From assembly GCA_964638515.1 (NCBI GenBank), contig CAZWZL010000011.1:1-64000 (forward strand): a stretch of DNA of 64,000 bases. Direction: 5' to 3'. How positions within the stretch are numbered: position 1 is the first letter of the stretch; every line of letters starts with the position of its first letter. Under the pieces are notes generated by a model that made no database searches, was not told the DNA's origin, and worked only from the letters and a program-made list of their open reading frames with translations. Of the stretch, positions 57,212 to 64,000 are shown one piece after another. Source of the DNA: CAYPGJ01 sp964638515 (lineage in GTDB: Bacteria > Planctomycetota > Phycisphaerae > Phycisphaerales > UBA1924). Position numbers and translations under genes: made by a program.

Positions 57212-57276
57212 CGCTTCGTTCCTTCACATGCCCGCCGTGACTTCAACCGATCCACACTCGAACGCTTCCCCGTCGG

Positions 57277-57762
57277 TCACGCAGCCACGGCGCTCGCCGC
57301 CGCAACGTCCTGCACCCCGACCTCGATCACAAAATCACCACAATCCGTCGAGCAGGGGATCAGCACCACGGGCAGGTCCTTCAATCTCGCGATCTTGTGC
57401 CCGGGGCCCATCACCACGTTCGGCGTCGAGATCGAGACCTTCTTCGTCCCCCCGAACATCGCCTTCGCGCCGCCGCACACCATGTTCACCAGCTCGCCCA
57501 CCGCGTCCGTGAAGTCCGCGCTCGCCGGGTCCATCTCCGAGCCGGCAAACAACGCCACCACCCGCTGCGCCGTCGCCTGCGGGAAACTCAGAACCACCGA
57601 GCCCGCCACGTCACCCGACATCCCGATAATCCCGGAAATGTCGTACGACGTGCCGGGTTCCGTCTTCAATGACGGCTCGCCCGTCTCCACCGGCGTGCTC
57701 AGCATCGTGGAAAACACGTTCTGCACGCTCGAAATGAACGGAACAATGTAGCTCGGGTCCAT
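57277..57762 (-). CDS. cheX: CheX-type CheY-P phosphatase
   Basis: A 161-residue protein of the CheC/CheX/FliY family, which removes phosphate from CheY-P. The single catalytic ExxN motif typical of CheX is in VGELVNMVCGGAK. The N-terminal MDPSYIVPFISSVQNVFSTML and GMSGDVAGSVVLSF also match. The C-terminus ends in an Ala-rich VQDVAAASAVAA. The ATG at 57762 has AAGGAG about 6 bp upstream, while the longer frame to 57801 has none. It lies between cheA and cheY, exactly where a CheY-P sink would be expected. Confidence 0.93.
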   Translation of the reverse strand: MDPSYIVPFISSVQNVFSTMLSTPVETGEPSLKTEPGTSYDISGIIGMSGDVAGSVVLSFPQATAQRVVALFAGSEMDPASADFTDAVGELVNMVCGGAKAMFGGTKKVSISTPNVVMGPGHKIARLKDLPVVLIPCSTDCGDFVIEVGVQDVAAASAVAA

Positions 57763-57810
57763 GATCGCTCCTTGGCGCGCCGGATCCGGCGCATCCATCA
57801 CTCCATCGTC

Positions 57811-60102
57811 CTACGCCGGCCGCGGCTTCATCCCTTCCCGCTGAACTTCTCGCGAGGCCCCCGCCCCGGCCAGCAGCCGCGCCACGTCCACAATCAGGCT
57901 CGCCTCGCCGTCCTCACCCACCGTCACCCCGCTCACCGCCGATCCCTGGGACAGGCACGCATCCAACGTCTTCACCACAATCTCTCGCTGGCCGATCAGC
58001 TTCGTCACCATCAGCCCCGCGCTCTTGCCGCCGTGGCTCAGCACCACCGCAAACGGCGCCGGCTCCGTCTCCTCACGGGCGCCCCCCAGCGCCGTCCAAC
58101 CGTCCACCAGCGGCAGCACCGTGTCGCGCAGCCGCATCACGCGGCCCCCGCGGATCGTCTCCACCTGCTCGTCCTGCGGCTTCACGATCTCCACCACGCT
58201 CGAAAGCGGGATGGCGTATTCCTCATCGTGGACACCCACGATCATGGCGTCCAGAATCGCCAGCGTCAGCGGGATCGAGATCGACACCGTCGTCCCCTTC
58301 CCCGCCTCGGACCGCAGCGACACACTCCCCTTCATCTTGCGGATGTTCGTGTTCACCACGTCCATCCCGACGCCACGCCCCGATAGATCGCTCACCACCT
58401 CCGCCGTGGAAAACCCCGGCGCAAAGATGAACTTGAACACCTCCCCGTCCGAGAGCGCCGCCCCGGCCTCCTCGCTCACAAGCCCGCGATCGATCGCCCG
58501 ACGCAGAATCCGCTCTCGATGAAGCCCCGCGCCGTCATCGGCCACCTCGATCACCACATGCTCGCCCGAGTGCTGCGCGCTCAGCCGGATCGTCCCCGTC
58601 TCGCTCTTCCCCGCCGCAACACGCGCCGCCGGCGTCTCCACCCCGTGATCCGCCGAGTTCCGAAGCAGGTGCACGAGCGGATCGCCGATCAGCTCGATCA
58701 CCGTCTTGTCCACCTCCGTCTCGCCGCCCACGATCTCGAGCCGCAGCGACTTGTTCGTCGCGCGCTCCAGGTCGCGAATCAGCCGCGGGTAACGCCCGAA
58801 CACCTTGTCCAGCGGCTGCATCCGCGTCCGCATCACCGCCAACTGCAGATCCCCCGTCACCCGATCCAGGTCCTCGCTCGCCTCGTTCAGCGACTCCCGG
58901 ATCTCCAGCGGCAAGCCCATGCTCGCGCACGCCTTACGCGCCACCGACGCCAAACGGTTCTTCTGGAGCACCAGCTCGCCCACCAGGTCCAGCAACGACT
59001 CCAGACGCTGCACGTCCACGCGAATCGTCGCGGCCTCGGCCCCGCCCTTGCCCCCCTCCGACGCCGCATCGCCAGGCTTGGCCCCCGAAGCGCCCTTCGA
59101 AGCCGACGCGCCCGCCGGCTCGCTCGCCCGAGGCGCCGACCCGACCGCCGACTCCTCACGCCGGCCGACACCGCCCGCTCGAACAACCCCGTCCGCCGCC
59201 AGCGCATCACTCGGACTCGCACCGGCGCCGAGCTGCTGCTTGCCCGGAACCCCGTTCCCCAGCGAGAGATCCGTCAGCGTCGCAAGAAGACCCCCAAACT
59301 CCCAACCACGAACGCGCCGCTCGCCAACCCCCTCCGCAATATCGCGCATCACCGCCACCGCGCCGCGAATCCGAGGAGAGGCCTGCGCCCACGAGTCCTC
59401 GCTCAAGTCCCCCATCCGATCGCCCGCCAACGAGAGCGCGGACGCAAGCTCAGCCAACGTCTTCAATTCGAAAAACTCGACCGACCGCTCCAACGCCTGC
59501 GCCGTCTCCAACAGGTCCGCCGCCGCGTCCGCACGCTCCTCGGCCCGCCCCATCCGCCCCACGATCGTCTCGATCCGTGCCAGCGACTCCTGCACATCCG
59601 TAACCATGTACCCGAGCAGCTCGTCCTTGTGCGGCGGAAACGACAGCGCGTCCGAGCCTTCGCCCCCCGCCCCAGACGCCGGCTCGGAGACCGCCGCGGG
59701 AACAACCGGGGCCGCGGCCTCGCCACGACCCAGCGCCGTGAGCGCCGCGATCAACCCCGCGTCAGCACTCTCCATCGCGCCGCCGCGATGAAGCTGATCC
59801 ATCTGTCGCTTGATCACGTCCGCCGCAGCAAGCAGCTGATCCATCGCAGGACGATCCAGCCGCACCTGCCCCTTCCGCGCCGCGTTCAACGCCTCCTCCG
59901 AAGCGTGAGCGATGCGGACGATCTCCTCCAACGAAAGGAACGACGCGCTCCCCTTGATCGTGTGCAGCGCGCGGAACGCGCGATTCACCAGCTCCTTGTC
60001 GTGCGGCGCCCGCTCCAGCGACACCAGATCCGAATCGAACTGCTCCAGCAGCTCGCCCGACTCCGTGAGGAAGTCCTGCAGAATCTCGGGATCAAAGGAC
60101 AT
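57811..60102 (-). CDS. cheA: Chemotaxis histidine kinase CheA
   Basis: A 763-residue soluble kinase that passes phosphate to CheY and CheB. HPt domain at residues 1-105 with His47 (RALHTIKGSASFL). A long middle part follows, including a Ser/Ala/Gly-rich linker (about 330-385). Dimerisation domain from VDVQRLESLLDLVGELV. ATPase with N box HLLRNSADHGVETP, G1 IEVADDGAGL and G2 SDLSGRGVGMDVV. C-terminal CheW-like domain from about 620 (GTTVSISIPLTLAILDAMIVG). CheW binds the last domain. The ATG at 60102 has GGAG 7 bp upstream; cheR ends 14 bp before. Confidence 0.97.
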   Translation of the reverse strand: MSFDPEILQDFLTESGELLEQFDSDLVSLERAPHDKELVNRAFRALHTIKGSASFLSLEEIVRIAHASEEALNAARKGQVRLDRPAMDQLLAAADVIKRQMDQLHRGGAMESADAGLIAALTALGRGEAAAPVVPAAVSEPASGAGGEGSDALSFPPHKDELLGYMVTDVQESLARIETIVGRMGRAEERADAAADLLETAQALERSVEFFELKTLAELASALSLAGDRMGDLSEDSWAQASPRIRGAVAVMRDIAEGVGERRVRGWEFGGLLATLTDLSLGNGVPGKQQLGAGASPSDALAADGVVRAGGVGRREESAVGSAPRASEPAGASASKGASGAKPGDAASEGGKGGAEAATIRVDVQRLESLLDLVGELVLQKNRLASVARKACASMGLPLEIRESLNEASEDLDRVTGDLQLAVMRTRMQPLDKVFGRYPRLIRDLERATNKSLRLEIVGGETEVDKTVIELIGDPLVHLLRNSADHGVETPAARVAAGKSETGTIRLSAQHSGEHVVIEVADDGAGLHRERILRRAIDRGLVSEEAGAALSDGEVFKFIFAPGFSTAEVVSDLSGRGVGMDVVNTNIRKMKGSVSLRSEAGKGTTVSISIPLTLAILDAMIVGVHDEEYAIPLSSVVEIVKPQDEQVETIRGGRVMRLRDTVLPLVDGWTALGGAREETEPAPFAVVLSHGGKSAGLMVTKLIGQREIVVKTLDACLSQGSAVSGVTVGEDGEASLIVDVARLLAGAGASREVQREGMKPRPA

Positions 60103-60116
60103 CGTCGTCTCCGTGC

Positions 60117-60962
60117 TTACGCCGCTTTGGACGCGGACTTGCGATAGCAGAACCCGTGCGCCACCGGCGTCGCCGTGAACGGAACGTTCAGATCCGACAG
60201 CGATTCCGAATGCCCGATGAAAAGCGAGCCGTCCGGAGCCAGGCACTCCCCGAACGTCGACACCACCTGCTGCTTCATGTCCCGATCGAAGTAGATCATC
60301 ACGTTCCGGCAGAAGATCACGTCCCAGGTGCCCAGACGCTTCATCCCGAGCCGGTCCTTCAGGTTCAACTTCTCAAACCGAACCATCGATTTGATCGTCG
60401 GGTCGATCTGGTAGTACGCGCTGTCCTCCTTGAAGTACCGATCCAGAGCCAGCGCCGGCGTCGAACGGATCGCGTACTTGGAGTAACGCCCCGACGCCGC
60501 AACCTCCAACACCTTTTCCGAAATGTCCGTGCCCAGGATCTCCACGCGCCAGTCCATCAGGCGAACGCCGAGCGTCCGGTGCAGCATGATCGCCAACGTG
60601 TACGGCTCCTCCCCAGACGAGCACGCCGCGGACCAGAGCCGCAGCCGCTTCACGCCCGAGCGAGCCTCCATCAGCTCCGGGAGAACGCGCCGCTCGAACA
60701 CCTCCAGCTGCGGCTCGTTCCGGAAAAAGGACGTCTCGTTGATCGTGATCCGATTGAACATCTCCTGGAACTCGTCGTCCCGATACGGGCCGATCGACAG
60801 AAACGCCGCGTACTCGTCGTACGAAGCCATCTCCAGCTCCTGAAGACGCCGCCCGAGCCGGCTCTCCAGCACGTACTTCTTCGATTCCTGGAAAGAAATG
60901 CCGCTCCGCTCATAGATGATCTTCCGCAGCTTCTCGAACTGCGGGCTCGTCATCTTGATCAC
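60117..60962 (-). CDS. cheR: Chemoreceptor methyltransferase CheR
   Basis: An S-adenosylmethionine-dependent methylase that modifies glutamates of chemoreceptors. It has 281 residues, normal. N-terminal helical domain: FEKLRKIIYERSGISFQESKKYVLESRLGRRL. Catalytic part: RITINETSFFRNEPQLEVFE, WSAACSSGEEPYTLAIML (SAM-binding), EILGTDISEKVLEVA and VIFCRNVMIYFD. GTG at 60962 is chosen because GGGAG lies 7 bp upstream; the ATG three codons later (60953) is an alternative. It sits between cheW and cheA. Confidence 0.95.
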   Translation of the reverse strand: MIKMTSPQFEKLRKIIYERSGISFQESKKYVLESRLGRRLQELEMASYDEYAAFLSIGPYRDDEFQEMFNRITINETSFFRNEPQLEVFERRVLPELMEARSGVKRLRLWSAACSSGEEPYTLAIMLHRTLGVRLMDWRVEILGTDISEKVLEVAASGRYSKYAIRSTPALALDRYFKEDSAYYQIDPTIKSMVRFEKLNLKDRLGMKRLGTWDVIFCRNVMIYFDRDMKQQVVSTFGECLAPDGSLFIGHSESLSDLNVPFTATPVAHGFCYRKSASKAA

Positions 60963-61078
60963 GGGCTCTCCCGCCGCGGTCACCGCGCCGGGCTGTGAAA
61001 GCGACGTCTGCGTCGTCGTCGTGGTCACGGGCAAGGCTGCGCTCCAGAGTCTGTCGGAATGGATCGAACTCGGGCGAT

Positions 61079-61600
61079 TCAGGCCGCGCGACGAGCCGCG
61101 TCGTCCGCCGCCCCAACAAGCCCTTCGCCGAACAGCTTGCCGAGATCGAGCAGGATCAACAGACGGTCCTCCAACTTGCCCACACCCTGCACGAAGTCCG
61201 AGTCGATCGAGCACACCATCTCCGGCGCCGGCTCCACGATCGACGAATCGATCCGAAGCACCTCGTGCACCCGGTCAACGATGAATCCGATCACCTTGCC
61301 GCGAACCTCCACCACCACGATCCGGCTCTCCGTCCCGTGATCGGCCGCCGACAGCCCGAACCGCTTCCGAAGATCAACCACCGGGATGATCTTGCCGCGA
61401 AGATTGATCACGCCCTCAACCTCGGGAGGGCTCTGCGGCACGCGCGTCAGCGACATCATCCGGTTGATCTCCTGAACCGCCAGGATCTCCACCGCATACT
61501 CCTCGCTCGCCACCTCAAACGTCACCAACTGCAGCTGATCGCCCGCGACCCGGCGCTCGTCGCTCGTGCGTCCCAATCCAACGTCCATGGTCTGGCTCAT
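61079..61600 (-). CDS. cheW: Chemotaxis adaptor CheW
   Basis: A 173-residue adaptor that couples CheA to chemoreceptors. The two SH3-like subdomains are seen: QLVTFEVASEEYAVEILAVQEINRM and VPQSPPEVEGVINLRGKIIPVVDLRKRF (core CheW signature), followed by GFIVDRVHEVLRI. It has an N-terminal extension of about 22 residues and a C-terminal Ala/Asp/Arg tail. The ATG at 61600 has AGGAG 8 bp upstream. cheR starts 117 bp further on. Confidence 0.95.
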   Translation of the reverse strand: MSQTMDVGLGRTSDERRVAGDQLQLVTFEVASEEYAVEILAVQEINRMMSLTRVPQSPPEVEGVINLRGKIIPVVDLRKRFGLSAADHGTESRIVVVEVRGKVIGFIVDRVHEVLRIDSSIVEPAPEMVCSIDSDFVQGVGKLEDRLLILLDLGKLFGEGLVGAADDAARRAA

Positions 61601-61734
61601 GATCCGTGCTCCTGGCGTGGCAACCGCGCGCGAGCCCTCTTGGCCCGGCGACACACGTGCCCCCCGTCCATTTCGGTCATTCCCCGCCCTGGCTCAATCT
61701 GACCCGGATACTCCCCGACGTCATCCAGCCGAAT

Positions 61735-62790
61735 TCAGGCCGCACAATCGGAACTCGAGCGACGCAAAGTGGCCAGCGCTGAACCCAGCTGGGCCGGTGA
61801 CAGGCTCGCCGCCGCCAGACCGGCCTCCGTCACCGCACGAGGCATCCCGTACACCACGCTCGTTTCCGCATCCTGCGCCAATACCAAACCCCCGCGGCCA
61901 TGCAACGCCCTCGCGCCGACAAGCCCGTCATCACCCATCCCCGTCAGCACCACCGCCAAACCCCGGGCTCCCACCGAAGTGGACCCGGAACGGAACAACT
62001 CGTCCACCGAAGGCTTGTAAAGCGCGCTCGTGGGCTCCGGGGACACCTCAAGCATCAACGCTCCCCGAACCCCGCGAATCACCCGCCCGTGACTCCCCCC
62101 CGGACACACGTACACCACCCCGGCCTCCAGCCGCATCCCGTCCTCGCCCAGCAGCACGCGAACGCGCCCCACACGTCCAAGACGCTCGGCCATCGACCGC
62201 GTGAACAGCAACGGCATGTGCTGCGCTATCAGGACCGGCGCCGACATCTCCGCGGGAAGCGCCTCCACAATCTCCTCGAGCACCGGCGGCCCGCCCGTCG
62301 ACGACCCGATCATCACCGCGTCAAACTGCAGCGGCCGAAACGTCGGCGCCACCCGCGATGAAGCCACAGTCTCCACGGGTCGCTTCCTCACCCCCACCCG
62401 CGAAATCCCCAGCGTCCGAAGCTTCAGCACAAGCTTCTCGGCGAACCCAGCCTCACCCTTCGCCACCCTCGCGGGATCCTTCGTGATGAAGTCCACCGCC
62501 CCCAGACGCAACGCCGTCAACGCCGCGTGACTGCCCTCCGACGTCAGGCTCGAGCACATCAGCACCGGCGTCGGACACTCCGACATGATCCGACGCAGCG
62601 CGCCCAACCCGTCAAGCTCCGGCATCTCGATGTCCAGCGTCACGACGTCGGGCTTCAGCGACTTCACCTTTTCAACCGCGTCCAACCCGTTCCGCGCCGT
62701 CCCGGCCAGCACGAACCCCTCACGCGATTCCACGATGCGCGAGATCACCTTTCGCATCACCGCCGAGTCGTCGCACACAAGAATGCGCAA
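61735..62790 (-). CDS. cheB: Chemotaxis protein-glutamate methylesterase CheB
   Basis: A 351-residue response regulator-methylesterase that demethylates chemoreceptors. Receiver domain: Asp7/Asp8, phospho-acceptor Asp53 (VVTLDIEMPELDG) and Lys in DFITKDP. Linker about 125-155. Esterase domain with catalytic Ser (IGSSTGGPP), His (IAQHMP) and Asp (LTGMGDDG). Translation starts at TTG 62790, because a perfect AGGAGG lies 8 bp upstream and the next residues (RILVCDDS) are the exact receiver N-terminus; the open frame to 62835 adds nothing. It is the first gene of the che operon. Confidence 0.95.
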   Translation of the reverse strand: MRILVCDDSAVMRKVISRIVESREGFVLAGTARNGLDAVEKVKSLKPDVVTLDIEMPELDGLGALRRIMSECPTPVLMCSSLTSEGSHAALTALRLGAVDFITKDPARVAKGEAGFAEKLVLKLRTLGISRVGVRKRPVETVASSRVAPTFRPLQFDAVMIGSSTGGPPVLEEIVEALPAEMSAPVLIAQHMPLLFTRSMAERLGRVGRVRVLLGEDGMRLEAGVVYVCPGGSHGRVIRGVRGALMLEVSPEPTSALYKPSVDELFRSGSTSVGARGLAVVLTGMGDDGLVGARALHGRGGLVLAQDAETSVVYGMPRAVTEAGLAAASLSPAQLGSALATLRRSSSDCAA

Positions 62791-63093
62791 GGTCGAGGCC
62801 TCCTGACTGCCCGGAGGAGCCCCCCGGACGCCCACGTTCCCACCCCGCGGATCCCAAGACTCGGCCCTCTCATCGTCCTGCCCCCTCCCCCAGTTGATCC
62901 AACACCTACCCCGTTATCCATCGAATACAAGCCTGTCAGGGTCTCGTTTGGGCCTCGCCCCTTTCGTTTTTCCGACTCCGGTCCTCGACCAGCCCCGCGT
63001 AGATAGGTACACTCCTCCTGACGTGTTTCTTCCCTCCTATCCACCGTATCTCCCCCGATACGGTGGATTTTCCATGACGATCGCCGCGACCGC
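62791..63093 (-). other. Intergenic region before the chemotaxis operon
   Basis: A stretch of 303 bp between the lipoprotein gene and cheB, both on minus. It holds a perfect hairpin (63040-63069) and the AGGAGG of cheB (62799-62804). A possible but weak promoter is CTGACA (62934-62939) with GATAAC 15 bp away; no FliA or sigma-54 type site is recognised. No coding frame is convincing. Confidence 0.4.
63040..63069. terminator. Perfect 12-bp hairpin after the lipoprotein gene
   Basis: Arms 63040-63051 and 63058-63069 (ATCCACCGTATC / GATACGGTGGAT) with a 6-nt C-rich loop. Four Ts follow it on the plus strand, and A-richer sequence on minus. As the only gene reading into it is the minus-strand lipoprotein, it probably ends that transcript; it could also be an operator. 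Confidence 0.55.
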
Positions 63094-63510
63094 TTAACGC
63101 ATCTCCCGCGCGCGGACCACGATCAGCCCAACCATTTCATGTTCCGTCTCGAACTGCGCGAGCACCAATCGCTCCGGCGCTTTCGTGGCGAAGAACCCGC
63201 CCACGCGGAATCGCTCACCGTGCTCATCCACGAATCGATCCAGACGGATCGTCTTTGTTTCGCCCACGCCAAGCCCCTCGATCGGCAGCACGTACCACTT
63301 GTTCAGCCACATCTTCACCGGCCCGAATCCCCGAGCCGACGCGTTGGTCATCGTGATCTCGCCCTCGCCGCGCAGCACCTGGATGTCCAGCGTGCCGGCG
63401 TTCGCCTTCTCGCCCGGATACGACGACGCGTAGTCGATCCCCGGCCCGCTCGCGCATCCCGCGATCCCCGCCGTGATCACCGCCAAAACAACCGACGTTG
63501 CGTTTCGCAT
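63094..63510 (-). CDS. Small lipoprotein of unknown function
   Basis: A 138-residue protein with a lipoprotein signal peptide (MRNATSVVLAVITAGIAGC, lipidated Cys19). The mature part is short and beta-rich: GTLDIQVLRGEGEITMTNAS, KMWLNKWYVLPIEGLGVGET and RVGGFFATKAPERLVLAQFE. A NosL- or adhesin-like fold cannot be decided. It is divergent from the dus gene with only 19 bp between the start codons, so the two share one compact promoter region (63511-63529). Confidence 0.8.
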   Translation of the reverse strand: MRNATSVVLAVITAGIAGCASGPGIDYASSYPGEKANAGTLDIQVLRGEGEITMTNASARGFGPVKMWLNKWYVLPIEGLGVGETKTIRLDRFVDEHGERFRVGGFFATKAPERLVLAQFETEHEMVGLIVVRAREMR

Positions 63511-63516
63511 GCCTCA

Positions 63517-63522
63517 TATAGT
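63517..63522 (+). promoter_or_regulatory. -10-like box before the dus gene (leaderless pattern)
   Basis: TATAGT ends 7 bp before the ATG at 63530, without a ribosome-binding site. The same bases on minus read ACTATA, so the divergent lipoprotein gene may use the overlapping site. Confidence 0.45.
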
Positions 63523-63529
63523 CGCCGCG

Positions 63530-64000
63530 ATGACCGCTCCCAGCAACACGCCGCCGATCGGCGGGTGCGACGCCTCCAACGCCACGCCGCCATCCCCCGC
63601 TCTCGCCCCGGGAGCGGAACACATCGACGTCGAAGCCGTCGCGCGCCGCTTCGGGCGTGACGGCGCCCATCCAAGACTCCGCGCGATCCTCCCCTCCTTT
63701 GACGCGCCCTTCTTCCAGGCCGGGCTCGCCGGGTACTCCGACGCCGCCATGCGCCTCATCGCCCGATCCCTCGGCGCCCCGTTCTGCGTCACCGAGGCGC
63801 TCCTCGACCGCACGCTTCTGGCCGGCGGGCGTGGATTCGCCAAAGCCGACCTCGGCGAACTCGAGAACAATCTGCCCTTCAGCAGCGAAGACCATCCGCT
63901 GGCGGGCCAGATCATGGGCTCGGATCCAGAAACCATGGCCGCGGCAGCGGTGAAAATGATCGAGCAGGGCGCGCGGGCCGATCGTGAGTACCGGATGGGG
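63530..64000 (+). CDS. tRNA-dihydrouridine synthase (3' end outside window)
   Basis: A flavin enzyme that reduces uridine to dihydrouridine in tRNA. 157 residues are in the window before the edge. A disordered N-terminus of about 60 residues is followed by the TIM-barrel start: PFFQAGLAGYSDAAMRLIARSLGAPFCVTEAL, which matches the PMAGVTD..FR.l....Ga....tE block of Dus proteins, and HPLAGQIMGSDPETMAAAA, matching the q..G.dp..l..aA. segment. The frame stays open to base 64000, at the MG(CP) flavin-binding block. The DusA/B/C class cannot be assigned. Confidence 0.88.
   Translation, partial: MTAPSNTPPIGGCDASNATPPSPALAPGAEHIDVEAVARRFGRDGAHPRLRAILPSFDAPFFQAGLAGYSDAAMRLIARSLGAPFCVTEALLDRTLLAGGRGFAKADLGELENNLPFSSEDHPLAGQIMGSDPETMAAAAVKMIEQGARADREYRMG

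Overview
The window is a GC-rich, gene-dense bacterial chromosome segment, most likely from a planctomycete (Planctomycetota, probably the Phycisphaerae side). The pointers are a PVC-type small basic protein (18033-18203), a prepilin-like protein with a long planctomycete-style body, a secreted protein with a PTPG...RRRR sorting tail, a Ser/Thr kinase with DMG instead of DFG, and ribosomal proteins with unusual tails and extensions. No rRNA, tRNA, CRISPR array, prophage or insertion sequence was seen.

Layout. 1-12 kb: DNA repair (uvrB 5'-truncated by the window edge, uvrA), a small membrane protein, a CsaA/MetG-type tRNA-binding protein, DacB, a sorted surface protein, miaB and a pseudopilin. 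12-24 kb: ridA, a VOC protein, transaldolase/FSA, a membrane Ser/Thr kinase, gapA, an aminotransferase, the small basic protein, a SPOR-like membrane protein, acpS, an orphan FliN-like protein, a small secreted protein, alaS and a FAH-family enzyme. 24-34 kb: a tightly overlapping six-gene operon of three SPFH (band-7) membrane proteins, an ABC ATPase, an ABC-2 permease and a membrane-anchored helical-repeat protein, with a second ABC-2-type permease divergent from it. 35-37 kb: a small membrane protein and pheS. 37-52 kb: a fused S10-spc-alpha ribosomal cluster (rpsJ to rplQ, with secY, infA and rpoA) read on the minus strand; rpmD, rpsD, adk and map are missing from their usual places. 52-57 kb: secreted proteins and lipoproteins of unknown role. 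57-63 kb: a chemotaxis operon, cheB-cheW-cheR-cheA-cheX-cheY. 63-64 kb: a lipoprotein and a Dus-type tRNA-dihydrouridine synthase cut by the window edge.

Regulation. Recurring promoter-like elements (TTGNNN, 16-17 bp, TANNNT) precede the pseudopilin, kinase, gapA, S10 and infA units. At least nine genes instead have a TANNNT-like box 6-11 bp before the start codon with no Shine-Dalgarno sequence, which suggests common leaderless transcription. The GC skew of the plus strand flips sharply near 12.35 kb (inside ridA) and back near 40.2 kb (upstream of infA), whatever the gene orientation.

Most promising for novelty: the SPFH-ABC-helical-repeat operon, with a seven-helix SPFH fusion and an ATPase tail carrying three regularly spaced short motifs; and a ribosomal protein L22 whose extra N-terminus looks like an XRE-type helix-turn-helix.
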